Assembly (NCBI RefSeq): GCF_004217185.1
Contig: NZ_SHKL01000001.1
Coordinates: forward strand, 3,346,001-3,410,000
DNA from: Pseudonocardia sediminis
Lineage (GTDB): Bacteria > Actinomycetota > Actinomycetes > Mycobacteriales > Pseudonocardiaceae
Direction: 5' to 3'
Length of the DNA stretch: 64,000 bases
Of the stretch, positions 37,775 through 50,391 are shown piece after piece. Position numbers and translations under genes: made by a program. The notes below the pieces were generated by a model that had not been told where the DNA came from, made no database searches, and was given only the letters and a program-made list of their open reading frames with translations. Each line of letters begins with the position of its first letter. Position 1 is the first letter of the stretch.

Positions 37775-37808
37775 CGCCCCGCCGGGACGTGTGGTCCCGG
37801 GCGGGGCG
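37775..37808 (-). terminator. Terminator downstream of acn
   Basis: CGCCCCGCCGGGAC and GTCCCGGGCGGGGCG form a long GC stem with one bulged G and a short loop. Repeat copy 2 lies between it and the acn stop. Confidence 0.65.
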
Positions 37809-37824
37809 CCGTGGTCATCGGGGT

Positions 37825-37866
37825 CGTGAGTGGATATCGCCGCCCTGGCAGCGACATCCACTCACG
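37825..37866. repeat. 42-bp palindromic dispersed repeat, copy 2
   Basis: Arms CGTGAGTGGATATCGC and GCGACATCCACTCACG differ at one position and enclose an asymmetric core. In inverted orientation it matches copies 1 and 3. It is intergenic, 24 bases beyond the acn stop. Confidence 0.8.
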
Positions 37867-37890
37867 GGCGGCGTCAGCCGCACGGAGAGG

Positions 37891-40683
<2,793 letters not shown>

Positions 40684-40790
40684 TGGCTGTCCTCCCGCGT
40701 GGTGGGCGCGTACTGGTTCGGGTCTTGGTGAGGTCGTTCGCGAGTCTCGCGCACCGCGCCGTGTGCGGCAGCACGACCCCTCGACACCAA

Positions 40791-40808
40791 ATAGTACGCG
40801 CGTCCTAT
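40791..40808. promoter_or_regulatory. AcnR operator candidate over the acn -10 box
   Basis: ATAGTACGCGCGTCCTAT is an 18-bp palindrome with one mismatched pair. On the minus strand its end forms the -10 hexamer TACTAT of acn. It shares GTACGCGCGTC with the acnR upstream region and fits an AGnAC-N4-GTnCT arrangement like the site I recall for corynebacterial AcnR. The rest of the 297-bp acn/ripA spacer shows no gene. Confidence 0.6.
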
Positions 40809-40980
40809 ATGACGGCGCGACCGGATGTGACACAGCCCGGCACCCGGGCGGCATCGCTCGTGTGGCGGAAGTTGTCCGGGTGTTCCGTGTGTCGCGCTGT
40901 GACGCCAGGGACGGGAGTGAGAGTCTGCGCCCGGTCACGGACAGTGGCGGGCATCGGTGTGGCCAGCGGAAGGGAACGGC

Positions 40981-42450
40981 GTGACGCGTACGGCTCGGCG
41001 ATCGTTCGGCACGCCCGCGACGTGTGGCGTGCTGGGTCTGCTGACCGCCGTGCTCGTCGCCACCCCGGGCGTCGACCCCGGCCCCGCCGCCGGCCGCGCC
41101 GCGGGCTCTCCCGCCGTCGAGCGTTCCACCGCGCCGGGGACCGTCGCCGTGTCGTCGTCGTTGCTCCCCGAGCAGCCTCCGCCGCCCGTCCCTCCGCCCA
41201 ACCCGGACGACGAGCAGCTCGAGCGGTCCCGCGGTGACGTCGCCGCCCGCGCCGCCGAGGTGGGACGGCTGACCGCGCGCCTGTCCGAGCTCGCCGCCGA
41301 GGCCGACGAGCTGCAGATCCAGGTGGCGTCCCAGCGCGAGTCGGCCAACGCCGCGCGCGACACCTCCGACGCCGCCGGCGCCGCGGCCGCCGAGGCGGCG
41401 GACAAGGCCACCGAGGCGCGCCGCAGGACAGAGGAGGCGGGCGCCGCGATCGACGACGCCCGCACCCGTCTCGACGAGTTCGTCGCCGGCATCTACGGCC
41501 ACGGACTGGACCTGGGCCCGCTCGGACTGCTCAGCCGCGCGACCGACCCGCAGGACCTGATGGACCGTGCGCGGCTGACCGACGCGCTGAGCCAGGACCA
41601 GGCCGACGCCCTCGACGCGCTCGAACGCGCCCGGGTCGCCCAGGCCAACGCCGACTCCCTCGCCCGCGCGGCGCAGGAGGAGGCCGACCGTCGCAAGCAG
41701 GCCGCGGACGAGGCCCGCAGCGCCGCCGACCAGGCCCTCGTCGAGGCACAGGCGGCAGCCGACGAGCAGTCGCAGCGCCTCGACGCCGTCAACGGTGAGA
41801 CGGCGTCGGTGCAGCAGCAGCTCGACGCCGCCCAGAACTCCGACGCGACGCTGCGCGGCCAGCGGCAGCGCTTCGAGCAGTGGCAGGCCGCCCAGGCCGC
41901 CGCCGAGCGGGCCCGGGAACGGGCCGAGCAGGCCGCGGCCGAGGCCCGCAACCGGGCGCGCGCCCGGCAGGAGGAGTCCTCCTCGGACTCGGCGGCCGCC
42001 CCCGCGCCCCCGCCGCGGCGGGGCGGCTCGGACGCGATCGAGACCGTGATCGACCGGGCGATGGCCCAGATCGGTATCCGCTACTCCTGGGGCGGCGGCA
42101 ACTCCCGCGGCCCGACCAAGGGCATCCGCGACGGCGGCGCCGGCGACGCGCACCGCGACTACGCCAACGAGGGCTTCGACTGCTCCGGGCTGATGCTCTA
42201 CGCCTTCGCCGGGATCGGCATCGACCTGCCCCGCTACAGCGGCAACCAGCACAAGGCCGGCGAGCAGGTCCCGGCCGACCAGATGCGCCGCGGCGACATG
42301 CTGGCCTGGGCCGAGAACGGCCGGACCTACCACATCGCGCTCTACCTGGGCGACGGCAAGATGCTCGAGGCGCCGTACTCCGGCTCCGAGGTCAAGGTCT
42401 CCCCGGTGCGCTACAAGAACCTGATGGACACCGTCACCCGCATGGTCTGA
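40981..42450 (+). CDS. ripA: RipA-like NlpC/P60 peptidoglycan endopeptidase
   Basis: The 489-residue secreted protein has a signal sequence (about residues 1-42), a Pro-rich spacer, a long Ala/Glu/Arg coiled-coil region (about 75-345) and a C-terminal NlpC/P60 domain. Catalytic Cys401 is in [11 protein letters not shown] and His451 in [13 protein letters not shown]. RipA cleaves the D-Glu/mDAP bond of peptidoglycan at septa. The coiled coil is autoinhibitory in mycobacteria. The gene is divergent from acn, as Rv1477 is from Rv1475c. The GTG start is chosen at the signal peptide. Confidence 0.92.
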   Translation: MTRTARRSFGTPATCGVLGLLTAVLVATPGVDPGPAAGRAAGSPAVERSTAPGTVAVSSSLLPEQPPPPVPPPNPDDEQLERSRGDVAARAAEVGRLTARLSELAAEADELQIQVASQRESANAARDTSDAAGAAAAEAADKATEARRRTEEAGAAIDDARTRLDEFVAGIYGHGLDLGPLGLLSRATDPQDLMDRARLTDALSQDQADALDALERARVAQANADSLARAAQEEADRRKQAADEARSAADQALVEAQAAADEQSQRLDAVNGETASVQQQLDAAQNSDATLRGQRQRFEQWQAAQAAAERARERAEQAAAEARNRARARQEESSSDSAAAPAPPPRRGGSDAIETVIDRAMAQIGIRYSWGGGNSRGPTKGIRDGGAGDAHRDYANEGFDCSGLMLYAFAGIGIDLPRYSGNQHKAGEQVPADQMRRGDMLAWAENGRTYHIALYLGDGKMLEAPYSGSEVKVSPVRYKNLMDTVTRMV

Positions 42451-42456
42451 GGTCTC

Positions 42457-43104
42457 TCACGACCGCAGGTGGGCCAGGACGGCGAGGACGCGGCGGTGCC
42501 CGTCGGCGTCGGCGGGCAGGTCGAGCTTGGTGAAGATGCTGCGGATGTGCTTCTGCACGGCGGCGTCGCCGACGAACAGGGCCTGCGCGAGCATCGCGTT
42601 GGAGTGGCCCTCCGCCATCAGGGCGAGCACCTCGCGCTCTCGGGCGCTGAGACGTTCCAGCGGGTCGCGACGGCGACGGATCAGCTGGCGGACGACCTCG
42701 GGGTCGACGACGGTACCGCCCGCGGCGACCCGCTCCAGCGCGCCGACGAACGCGGTGACGTCGCCGACCCGGTCCTTGAGCAGGTAGCCGACGGCCTCGC
42801 CGTCGCCGGAGTCGAGCAGCTGGGAGGCGTAGGACTGCTCGACGTACTGGCTCAGCACCAGGACCGGCAGCCCGGGATGGGTGCGGCGGACCTCCAGCGC
42901 GGCGCGCAGCCCGTCGTCGGCGTGACGCGGGGGCATCCGGACGTCGGTGAGCAACAGGTCGGGCCGGTCGCGGGCGACGGCCCCGGCGATCGCGCCCGCA
43001 TCGACGACGGCGGTGACGACGGTGTGCCCGAACCGCTCCAGCAGCCCGATCAGGCCCTCCCGCATCAGCGCGGAGTCCTCGGCGAGAGTCACTCGAAGCG
43101 ACAC
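42457..43104 (-). CDS. NarL/LuxR-family response regulator
   Basis: The 215-residue protein has a receiver domain with phospho-acceptor Asp54 in LLLTDVRMPP and a C-terminal LuxR HTH (about 150-205) with LSAREREVLALMAEGHSN and KHIRSIFTKL. The GTG at 43104 lies 16 bases inside the end of the sensor kinase gene, so the pair is translationally linked. It ends only 6 bases from the convergent ripA stop. Confidence 0.93.
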   Translation of the reverse strand: MSLRVTLAEDSALMREGLIGLLERFGHTVVTAVVDAGAIAGAVARDRPDLLLTDVRMPPRHADDGLRAALEVRRTHPGLPVLVLSQYVEQSYASQLLDSGDGEAVGYLLKDRVGDVTAFVGALERVAAGGTVVDPEVVRQLIRRRRDPLERLSAREREVLALMAEGHSNAMLAQALFVGDAAVQKHIRSIFTKLDLPADADGHRRVLAVLAHLRS

Positions 43105-44369
43105 GGGATCTCCGCCCGGAGCAGGGTCGGCCCGCCGGGCGGGCTGGACAGCCGCAGGCGCCCGTCGGCGGCGGTGAGGCGTTCGGCGAGCCCGGCCAGG
43201 CCGGTCCCGCCGGGCTCCCGGCCGCCGGGCTCCCCGCTGCCGGGCGCTCTGCTGTCGAGTGCTCTGCCGCCTGGTGTCGCGCCACCGACGCCGTTGTCGC
43301 TGATCTCGAGCAGCAGCGTGTCCGCTTGGTGACGGCCGTGCAGGCGGGCGGCGGTGGCGCCGCTGTGCCGTGCGACGTTCGTCATCGCCTCGGTGGCCAC
43401 GAAGTACGCGGTCACCTCGACGTGCGGTGGCAGCCGTCGCGGGAGGCTGACGTCGACGGTGGTCGGGACGGGGGAGCGGCCGGCGCTGTCCTCCAGCGCG
43501 GCGACGAGCCCGTTGTCTTTGAGGACCTGCGGGTTCAGGCCCCGGACGAGGTCGCGCAGCTCGGCCAGGGCGGCGGTCAGCTCGGTGCGCGCGTCGTCGA
43601 GACGGTGCGCCACCGGTGACCCGTCGTCCGCGTCGAGGCGGGCCAGCCCGAGGGCCATGCTCACCGAGACCAGGCGCTGCTGGGCTCCGTCGTGCAGGTC
43701 GCGCTCGATCCGCGCGCGCTCGGCCTCGAACGCGTCCACCAGCCGTCGCCGGGACGCGGCGACGTCGGTCAGCTCCGCCCCGAGCTCGGCGTCGCGGGGG
43801 CCGAGGACGGTCCGGGCCAGCGTCGCCCGCGCACCGGCCCAGGCGGTGACCGTGTAGGGCGCGGCGAGCAGCAGCACGACGCCGACGATCACCGCGGGCC
43901 AGGCGCGCGGGTCGTCGACCGGGGACAGGAACATCGACACGGGCAGCACGAACGCGATACCGAGGACGACGGCGTCGAGGCAGCTCAGCACGAGCGTCAA
44001 CAACGCGTAGCCCGCCTCCCGCCGGGTCGCCCGCTCGCGCAGGCGGGTCGAGAGCAGGGCGCGGACGCCGCGCTCGAACGGCGCGCGGTGGGGGTCGGGG
44101 ACCGGGTCGAGGTCGACCAGCCGCAGCCGCCACCGCTCCAGCCGCGCCACCGCCGGGCCGCACAGTGCCCACACCGTCAGGAGCAGCAGCCCGGCCGGGA
44201 CCATCAGGGGGACGACGATCCCGCTGACCCCGATGACCGCCGCGGCGACGACGACACCGCCGACGATCACACCCGACAGCAGGTAGCCCAGCGCACGCCA
44301 CGGCCAGGCCGTGGCGAGGAACCGCAACGGCCGCTGGTCCATGGCCTGCCAGGCCGTCGCGACACGCAT
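43089..44369 (-). CDS. NarL-type membrane sensor histidine kinase
   Basis: The 426-residue protein has four hydrophobic segments in the first 190 residues, forming a compact membrane sensor domain. A HisKA_3 dimerisation helix follows with His226 in ERDLHDGAQQRLV. The HATPase_c domain has TNVARHSGA, ISDNGVGG and a short Gly-rich tail with degenerate PGSGEPGGREPG. It pairs with the adjacent regulator. The divergent ABC transporter (44480-47922) is the probable target. TACGGT lies 7 bases before the ATG. Confidence 0.92.
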   Translation of the reverse strand: MRVATAWQAMDQRPLRFLATAWPWRALGYLLSGVIVGGVVVAAAVIGVSGIVVPLMVPAGLLLLTVWALCGPAVARLERWRLRLVDLDPVPDPHRAPFERGVRALLSTRLRERATRREAGYALLTLVLSCLDAVVLGIAFVLPVSMFLSPVDDPRAWPAVIVGVVLLLAAPYTVTAWAGARATLARTVLGPRDAELGAELTDVAASRRRLVDAFEAERARIERDLHDGAQQRLVSVSMALGLARLDADDGSPVAHRLDDARTELTAALAELRDLVRGLNPQVLKDNGLVAALEDSAGRSPVPTTVDVSLPRRLPPHVEVTAYFVATEAMTNVARHSGATAARLHGRHQADTLLLEISDNGVGGATPGGRALDSRAPGSGEPGGREPGGTGLAGLAERLTAADGRLRLSSPPGGPTLLRAEIPCRFE

Positions 44370-44376
44370 CCCGACG

Positions 44377-44382
44377 ACCGTA
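44377..44382 (-). promoter_or_regulatory. -10 hexamer TACGGT for the kinase gene
   Basis: The minus-strand hexamer is 7 bases before the kinase ATG, predicting a leaderless transcript. Confidence 0.45.
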
Positions 44383-44479
44383 GGAGATCGGCGGCGCGGC
44401 GCGCAGTAGCGCAGGCACTACCGCGGCCGTACCGCCCGGGTGACTGCCCGCCGGCCGCCCGCCGCGGTCGGATCGGGTC

Positions 44480-45544
44480 ATGGTGTGGAGACGACGAACA
44501 GCGCCCCTTCCCCCCGTGTCCCCGGAGCCCTGCACACCTCCGGCGCCCTGCATGCCTCCGGACGCGGCCGTGTCCCCGGGCGCGGTCGCGACGCAGGACC
44601 CGCCACCTCTTCCGGATCGCGCGGTATCGAGGACGGCCGGTGCGGGCGGGCCGTGGGCGGTCGAGCTCCGCGGGCTGCGCAAGGTCCACGGCGGCGGTGA
44701 CCGGGCCGTCACGGCACTGGACGGCGTGTCGATCGGGTTCGGCCACGGCACGTTCACCGCGGTCATGGGGCCGTCCGGTTCCGGCAAGTCCACGCTGCTG
44801 CAGTGCGCCGCCGGGCTGGACGCGCCGACCGGCGGCCACGTCCTGCTCGGCGGGACCGACGTCGGGGCCCTGTCGGAGACGGCGCGCACGGTCCTGCGCC
44901 GCGACCGCGTCGGGTTCGTGTTCCAGGAGCTCAACCTCGTCACCTCGCTCACCGCCGCGCAGAACGTGGAGCTGCCGGCGCGGCTGGGCCGCCGCCGGGT
45001 GCCGGCCGCCGACGTCGACGCCGCGCTCGCGCAGGTCGGGCTCGCCGACCGGGCCCGGCACCGGCCGTCGGAGATGTCCGGGGGCCAGCAGCAGCGGGTC
45101 GCGATCGCGCGGGCTCTGCTCGGGAGGCCCGAGGTGCTCTTCGCCGACGAGCCGACGGGGGCGCTCGACACCCGCACCTCGCACGAGGTGCTGGCGCTGC
45201 TCCGCCGGCTGGTCGATCGGTGGGGGCAGACGACGCTGATGGTGACCCACGACCCGGTCGCCGCCGCGTACGCGGACGAGGTGGTGGTCCTGGCCGACGG
45301 CCGCGTCGCCGACCGGATCCGCAACGAGCCCGGCCACAGCGACACCCCGGCCCGGATCGCGGCCGCCGTGGCCCGGTCGGAGACGGCGCGATCCGAACCG
45401 GCCCGGTGCGGAACGGCCCGGGGCGGGGCGGCGCAGGCCGGGACGGTCCGGGGCGGGGCGGCGCAGGCCGGGAGGGTCCGGGGCGCGGCGGCGCAGGGCG
45501 CGGCGGCGCAGGGCGGGGCGGGGCAGCCGGAGGCGGGGCGATGA
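44480..45544 (+). CDS. MacB/LolD-type ABC ATPase
   Basis: The 354-residue protein has a cassette with GPSGSGKST, VFQELNLVTSLT (the EL-x-L pattern of MacB-type ATPases), MSGGQQQRVAIARAL, VLFADEPTGALD and MVTHDP. The first 60 residues are Pro/Ala-rich and may be partly untranslated; an internal ATG at 44552 is an alternative. The C-terminal 60 residues are an Ala/Gly/Arg/Gln tail encoded by 30-bp tandem repeats, outside the family fold. It overlaps the FtsX-type permease gene by ATGA. Confidence 0.9.
   Translation: MVWRRRTAPLPPVSPEPCTPPAPCMPPDAAVSPGAVATQDPPPLPDRAVSRTAGAGGPWAVELRGLRKVHGGGDRAVTALDGVSIGFGHGTFTAVMGPSGSGKSTLLQCAAGLDAPTGGHVLLGGTDVGALSETARTVLRRDRVGFVFQELNLVTSLTAAQNVELPARLGRRRVPAADVDAALAQVGLADRARHRPSEMSGGQQQRVAIARALLGRPEVLFADEPTGALDTRTSHEVLALLRRLVDRWGQTTLMVTHDPVAAAYADEVVVLADGRVADRIRNEPGHSDTPARIAAAVARSETARSEPARCGTARGGAAQAGTVRGGAAQAGRVRGAAAQGAAAQGGAGQPEAGR
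45421..45510 (+). repeat. 30-bp tandem repeats in the 3' end of the ATPase gene
   Basis: Copies at 45421-45450 and 45451-45480 differ at one base; a third from 45481 is degenerate. They encode repeated RGGAAQAG-like decapeptides. Confidence 0.85.
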
Positions 45545-47922
45545 TCGCGTGGGCGAACCTGAGGGAGCGGTGGCCGAGCTTCGTCGCGACGTTCCTCGCC
45601 GTCGTCGTGGGGACGGGACTGGTCGGGGCGACCCTGCTCGTGCAGGACTCCGCGCAGCCCGACGTGCAGCCGCGCCTACGGTCGACCGCCGTCCTGGCGG
45701 TGGCGCCGGAGGCGGGGACGAACCGCAGCTTCTATCCGGGCGGCTCCGTCCCGTGGTCGCCGACGGAGGCCGACGCCCTGGTGCGGGACCTCGCCGCGGT
45801 CCCGGGGGTGGCCGCGGCCGTGCCGGACCGGTCGTTCTACGCCCAGGCGTTCCCGGACGGGCGGCCCGCCGGCGACCCGGACGATGACGAGGCCGGCCAC
45901 GGCTGGTCGAGCCTGGCGCTCGGCCCGTACCGGCTCGTCGACGGTGCCGGGCCGCGTGCGCCCGGCGAGGTCGTGGTCGACAGTGCCCTGGGCGTGGACG
46001 TCGGGGCGCCGCTGACGGTCCACCTGGCGACCGGGCCGCAGACCTACCGGGTGACCGGCACCGTCGACGGTCCCGGCCTCTACGTCTCCGACGCCGAGGC
46101 GCGCGTCCGCGAGCCCGGCGTGCGGGCGATCGGGATCCTGGCCGCTCCCGGCGCGGACGTCACGAGGGGGACGTCCGCGGTGGTCGAGGGCCGCGGCTCG
46201 CTGCTGATCGGGTCGCAGCGTGCCGTCGTCGAACCGGGATGGGTCGCCCACCAGCGGTTCCTCGGGACGCAGGTGATCGCGGCGATGGCGCTGGTCGCGG
46301 TGTTCACCACGGTGTTCGTGGTGGCGACGACGCTTACGCTGGGGATCGCCGGACGTCGTCGCGAGCTCGGGCTGCTCCGGGCGATCGGCGCAGAGCCGCG
46401 CCGGGTGCGCCGGATGGTGCTGGGGGAGGCGGCCGGGATCGGCCTCGCCGGGGGCGTCGTCGGGGCCGTCGCCGCGTGCGCGCTGGCGCCGGTCCTGGTC
46501 GAGGTCCTGGAGGGGTTGGGCGCGGCGCCGACCGGCCTGGCCCTGCGGATCACGCCCGGTCCCCTGGTCGTGGCGGTGGTGCTCGGCGTCGCGGTGTCGG
46601 TCGCGGGGGCGTGGGGCGCGAGCCGGACGGCGGCGCGGACACTGCCGTCGGATGCGCTGCGTGACGCGACTGCCGAGCACCGGCCGATGACGCGCGGCCG
46701 GCTGATCGGCGCCGCCGCGGCGCTCGGCGTCGGGGTGGTGCTGGTCGTGGCCGCCGCGCTGACGGGGAGCGACGCCCGGGTTGGCCTCGGTCTCGGGGCG
46801 GGGGCGGCGCTGGTGGTCGCCGCGACGGCGTTCGCGCCACTGGTGATCGGTCCGCTGGTGGGTGTCCGGGCGTTCGGCAGGGGGTTCGCCTCCGCGGTGC
46901 CGATGCTGGTGCGTGCCGAGGTCCGGGCCGCGGGGCGGCGCAGCGCGGCCACCGCGGCGCCGGTGATCGCCGCCGTCGGGGCCGCGGTGCTGCTGACGGG
47001 CATGGTCGACACGATGGCGGTCGCCTACCCGGCCGAGCAGACCCGTCAGCTGGCCGGGCAGACCCTGATCGACGCCGACGGTGCGCCCGGGCTCGGCGAC
47101 GACGTCCTGCGCGAGGTCGGCGCCCCGCCCGGAACCCGGGCCCCGCTGCCCACGCAGGTGTTCGTGCCCGGATCCGGCGCCCCGTCCGACACGACGGTCG
47201 TCGACGCGATCGGAACGCTCGACCGCGCGCTCGTCGCGCCGGGGGAGGCGGTGCTCAGCGAGCCGATGGCCGCGGCCCTCGGCGCACGCGCCGGGTCGAC
47301 GCTCCCGGTCCGGTTCGTCGACGGGGAGACTGCGTCGCTGCAGGTCAGGGCCGTGCTCCCGGTGGACCCGACGCGCGGCGACCTGGCGGTCGCCCGGGAC
47401 ACCGTCCGTTCCCACGACCCGTCCGCGCTGACCGACGCCGTCTTCGTCCCGAGCGACCGGGCTCCGGCCGCCGTCGGGCCGGGCGCCACCGTCCGGGACG
47501 CGCAGAGCTACGCCCTCGCCGACTACGAGACCGACGCCCGGCTGACCGACGGCCTGGTCGCGCTGCTCGTGGCGATGTCGGTCGGCTACAGCGGTCTCGC
47601 CGTCGCCAACGGCACCGCGACGGCCGCGCACGGCCGTCGGCGGGACCTCGCCGTCCTACGGACCGCGGGGGCGACCCGGGCTCAGCTGGTCCGGATCGCT
47701 CTCGCCGAGACGGGTGCGGTCGTCGTGGTCGGGATCCTCCTGGGCCTGCTCGTGACGATCCCGCCCCTGGTCGGGGTCGCGTCGGGACTGTCCGAGGCGA
47801 CCGGCACGCGGGTGACCCTGCAACTGGACCCCACCACCCTGTCCGCGACGGCCCTCGGCTGCCTCGGGCTCGCTCTGGTCTCCACCTTCGTCGTCACATG
47901 CAGGACGACCCGTGCCGTCTGA
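45541..47922 (+). CDS. FtsX-like ABC transporter permease
   Basis: The 793-residue permease has the duplicated FtsX layout: one N-terminal helix (about residues 13-35), a large extracytoplasmic domain, three helices (about 245-380), two further helices near 400-440, a second extracytoplasmic domain and three C-terminal helices. LLRAIGAEPRRVRRMVLGEA and LRTAGATRAQLVRIALAET are the paired FtsX coupling motifs. With the upstream MacB-like ATPase it forms a mechanotransducer-type exporter of unknown substrate, probably controlled by the divergent two-component system. Confidence 0.9.
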   Translation: MIAWANLRERWPSFVATFLAVVVGTGLVGATLLVQDSAQPDVQPRLRSTAVLAVAPEAGTNRSFYPGGSVPWSPTEADALVRDLAAVPGVAAAVPDRSFYAQAFPDGRPAGDPDDDEAGHGWSSLALGPYRLVDGAGPRAPGEVVVDSALGVDVGAPLTVHLATGPQTYRVTGTVDGPGLYVSDAEARVREPGVRAIGILAAPGADVTRGTSAVVEGRGSLLIGSQRAVVEPGWVAHQRFLGTQVIAAMALVAVFTTVFVVATTLTLGIAGRRRELGLLRAIGAEPRRVRRMVLGEAAGIGLAGGVVGAVAACALAPVLVEVLEGLGAAPTGLALRITPGPLVVAVVLGVAVSVAGAWGASRTAARTLPSDALRDATAEHRPMTRGRLIGAAAALGVGVVLVVAAALTGSDARVGLGLGAGAALVVAATAFAPLVIGPLVGVRAFGRGFASAVPMLVRAEVRAAGRRSAATAAPVIAAVGAAVLLTGMVDTMAVAYPAEQTRQLAGQTLIDADGAPGLGDDVLREVGAPPGTRAPLPTQVFVPGSGAPSDTTVVDAIGTLDRALVAPGEAVLSEPMAAALGARAGSTLPVRFVDGETASLQVRAVLPVDPTRGDLAVARDTVRSHDPSALTDAVFVPSDRAPAAVGPGATVRDAQSYALADYETDARLTDGLVALLVAMSVGYSGLAVANGTATAAHGRRRDLAVLRTAGATRAQLVRIALAETGAVVVVGILLGLLVTIPPLVGVASGLSEATGTRVTLQLDPTTLSATALGCLGLALVSTFVVTCRTTRAV

Positions 47923-48105
47923 CCCGGACGCGTCTCTGCTGGGCGAGCCCCGCTCGTCCGCCAAGCAGCGACTGACCGTAGGCACCGGGCGAACCGCCCC
48001 TCCTGCGCACGGTGGTCCTCGGCGGCGACCGGGCAGCCGAACTCATCCCGCGGGTTCAGGAGATCGCGATGCCGACGACAGGCCGCAGTCCGAGCGGAGC
48101 GGTGA

Positions 48106-50108
48106 TCAGAAGGGCGGTGGGTCGTCGTCCTCGGTGGTGTCCGGGCCGTCGCCGGTCTCGACGTCGGCGCTCGGGATCTCCTGTGGGGCGTCGAGGTCGG
48201 GGAGCGGGTCGGTGAAGGGGCGGTAGTCGTAGGGCTCGCTGACGTGGCGCGCCCCGGTGGGGGTGATCCAGGTCAGGCGTCCGTCGGGGTGGGCGAGGAC
48301 GTGCCAGTCCTGGTGTTCCTTGAGCAGGTGGTGGGTGCGGCAGTAGCCGTTGAGGTTGGTGTCGGAGGTGTGGCCGTTGTCGGGGCCGTGGAAGCGTTCG
48401 TGGTGGTCGAGTTCGAGGACGCGTCGGGTGCAGGTGGGGAAGCGGCAGTACTGGTCGCGGCCGGTGACGTGGTCGGCCAGTGGGGTGGGTGGGCGGTAGG
48501 TGGTGCGGCCGTGGTCGAGCAGGGTCCCGGAGAGCGGGTCGGTGGTGAGGCGTTTCCAGAGTGCGTCGGCGGCGAGGGTGCGGGCGGTGTCGGCGTCGAT
48601 GGGGCCGTGCCCGAGCAGTTCGGCGGGGCGCTGGGATGTCCCGGTGAGGGTGTCGAGGCCGACGACGACCTGGATCAACGGTTTGCGCACGGTCTCGTGG
48701 ACCTGTGGTCGCCGGGCCAGTACCGCCGCGACGGCGTCGATCAGGTTCTGCTCGGTCGGAGTCTGTTCGCGTGGTCGGCGCCGGCGGCGCCTGGGGGACC
48801 GGATCCGGTCCTGATGTCCCCGGGTGTCTCCGAGTTCGGGTCCCTGCCTGCGTCGCCGGTCGAGGTGGTGTCGGTCGAAGTGGTGCCGTCGTCGATCACC
48901 ATGGTCAGGTCCGTCAGGTCCGCTGTGTCGGCCTTCGTCGCGACGTCGGTCTTGGTCCCTGTGTACGCACCGGTCCCCGCGAGGGCCCCGGGCTGGGTTC
49001 CGGAGGTCGCGGAGGTCGCTGAGGCCGCGGTCGTGGACACATTCGATCCGGCGGCGGTCGACGTGCCCGTTTCGGTGCCGTTCCCCGAAGCGGAGGCCTC
49101 GGCGGCGGCGGCTTCTGCACCGGTGTCGGGCACGTTCGTGCGGTCGGTGTCTGTCGTCGTCTCGTGTGGCGCGGTGCCGGTTCTGGCGGAGATCGCGGTG
49201 CTGACGTCGTCGAGTTCGGTCAGGGTCAGGCGACCCTGCCAGAGCTGGATGCCGATGTCGGAGCGGCGCTGGTCGAGGGTGCGGCCGTCGGCGCCCACGG
49301 CCTCGGCGAGCCGGGTGATCATCGCGAACGCGGCTTCGGCGTCGGGGCTCGACGCGCACAGCCAGATCGAGGCCATCCCCTCGTCGCGGGAGGAGATGGT
49401 GACCCGGCGGTCGTCGTGGGCGGCCTGGTGGCGGCGGTACTCCCCGTCGGGGTCGACGCGGTGCACCGCGCGGCGGAGCCGGTCGCGGAGCTGGCGCAGG
49501 GTCCGTCCCGGGGCGGCGGGCAGCACGATCGCCTCGACCGCGCGGGCCTTGGCGGCGGGGAGCAGGGCGGTGGTGTCGCAGATCGCGACGGCGCGGCGTT
49601 CGTCGATCGCCCCGGCGGTGAGCGCGGCGAGGGTGTCGGGCAGCACGTGGGTCAGGCGCAGCGAGCGGGCCAGGCGGGTGGTGGCGTCGAAGCGGGTCTG
49701 TTCCAGGGCCAGGCCGAGCTCGTCGGGGGCCCAGCGGGATCCGGTGAGCACGGTGTCGGTGCAGACCAGGGTGGGTTCGTCGCCGGGGCGGCGGTGGGCG
49801 AACTCGGCCACCAGCTGCGCCTGCACCCCGGCGGCCCAGCGGGCGAGGTGCTCGGCGCCGGTGATCGCGTCGACGACCTCGGCGTCGTTGAGCCCGTCGA
49901 GGTCGAGCAGGGCGTGTTCGATCCCCTCGGCCAGCCCGGCGCCGGGACGGGTGTCGGTCAGGCGGCGGTGCTCGGCGGGATCGGGCAGCTCCGCCTCGCC
50001 GATCACCGGGTGCGGCGCCCACACGCCGTCGGCGACCTCGACCCACATCGACCGGCCACGGGTCGGGCGCGGCCCGGTGTCCGTGAAGGCGGTCGACCTG
50101 GGGAACAT
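48106..50108 (-). pseudogene. 13E12-type DUF222/HNH endonuclease gene split by a frameshift
   Basis: The first frame (50108 to 48741) encodes the DUF222 domain (VDAITGAEHLARWAAGVQAQ, DRRVTISSRDEGMASIW) followed by a long Thr/Ala/Gly linker. It stops just as the overlapping frame begins EQNLIDAVAAVLARRP and continues to an HNH domain (QYCRFPTCTRRVLELDHHERF, NLNGYCRTHHLLKEH) ending at 48106. The shift lies in about 48745-48800, near a run of five C and GGCGCCGCC repeats. The family is common in actinobacteria, where copies behave like mobile, intron-free elements. It could also be a sequencing error or programmed slippage. Confidence 0.75.
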
Positions 50109-50235
50109 GCGTTCGTTTCTATCGCGTTGAGCTGCGCCGATCCAGGCGATTCGCTGAGAATCTCTCAGCTCCGGCCGGATCCACCGGCCCGCCCGCGAGG
50201 CCGACGAGCACAGTGGGGCAGGCCAGGATCACGGC

Positions 50236-50391
50236 ATGGCCGACGGCGAGGGCTACCTGCTCGACAACCGGCAGAGTCAGGCCGGCCGGGGCCCCGACCC
50301 GCCCGGGCGGCACCACGAACGGGGACGGGGCAGGGGATCGGGGACCCCTTCACCGGGCTCACACGGTGTGCACGGTGAAATGACACGGTGA
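50236..50391 (+). pseudogene. Short ORF matching only the N-terminus of a SAM methyltransferase
   Basis: The 51-codon ORF begins MADGEGYLLDNRQSQAG, which resembles the opening YLLDN-x-x-x-(E/Q)AG of a class I methyltransferase family. It then becomes Arg/Gly/Pro-rich with no further homology. Its stop overlaps the moxR GTG as GTGA. It is most likely a truncated remnant next to the HNH element, although coupling to moxR could preserve translation. The remaining bases of 50109-50387 hold no other gene. Confidence 0.35.
50362..50390 (+). repeat. Three CACGGTG heptamers at the moxR start
   Basis: Direct repeats start at 50362, 50371 and 50384; the last contains the moxR GTG. They could be binding half-sites. 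No regulator is known. Confidence 0.4.

Noticed and set aside
40684..40980. Riboswitch (for example ydaO/c-di-AMP) upstream of ripA
   Set aside because: Such elements occur before some actinobacterial cell-wall hydrolases, but the conserved core motifs could not be found in this spacer.
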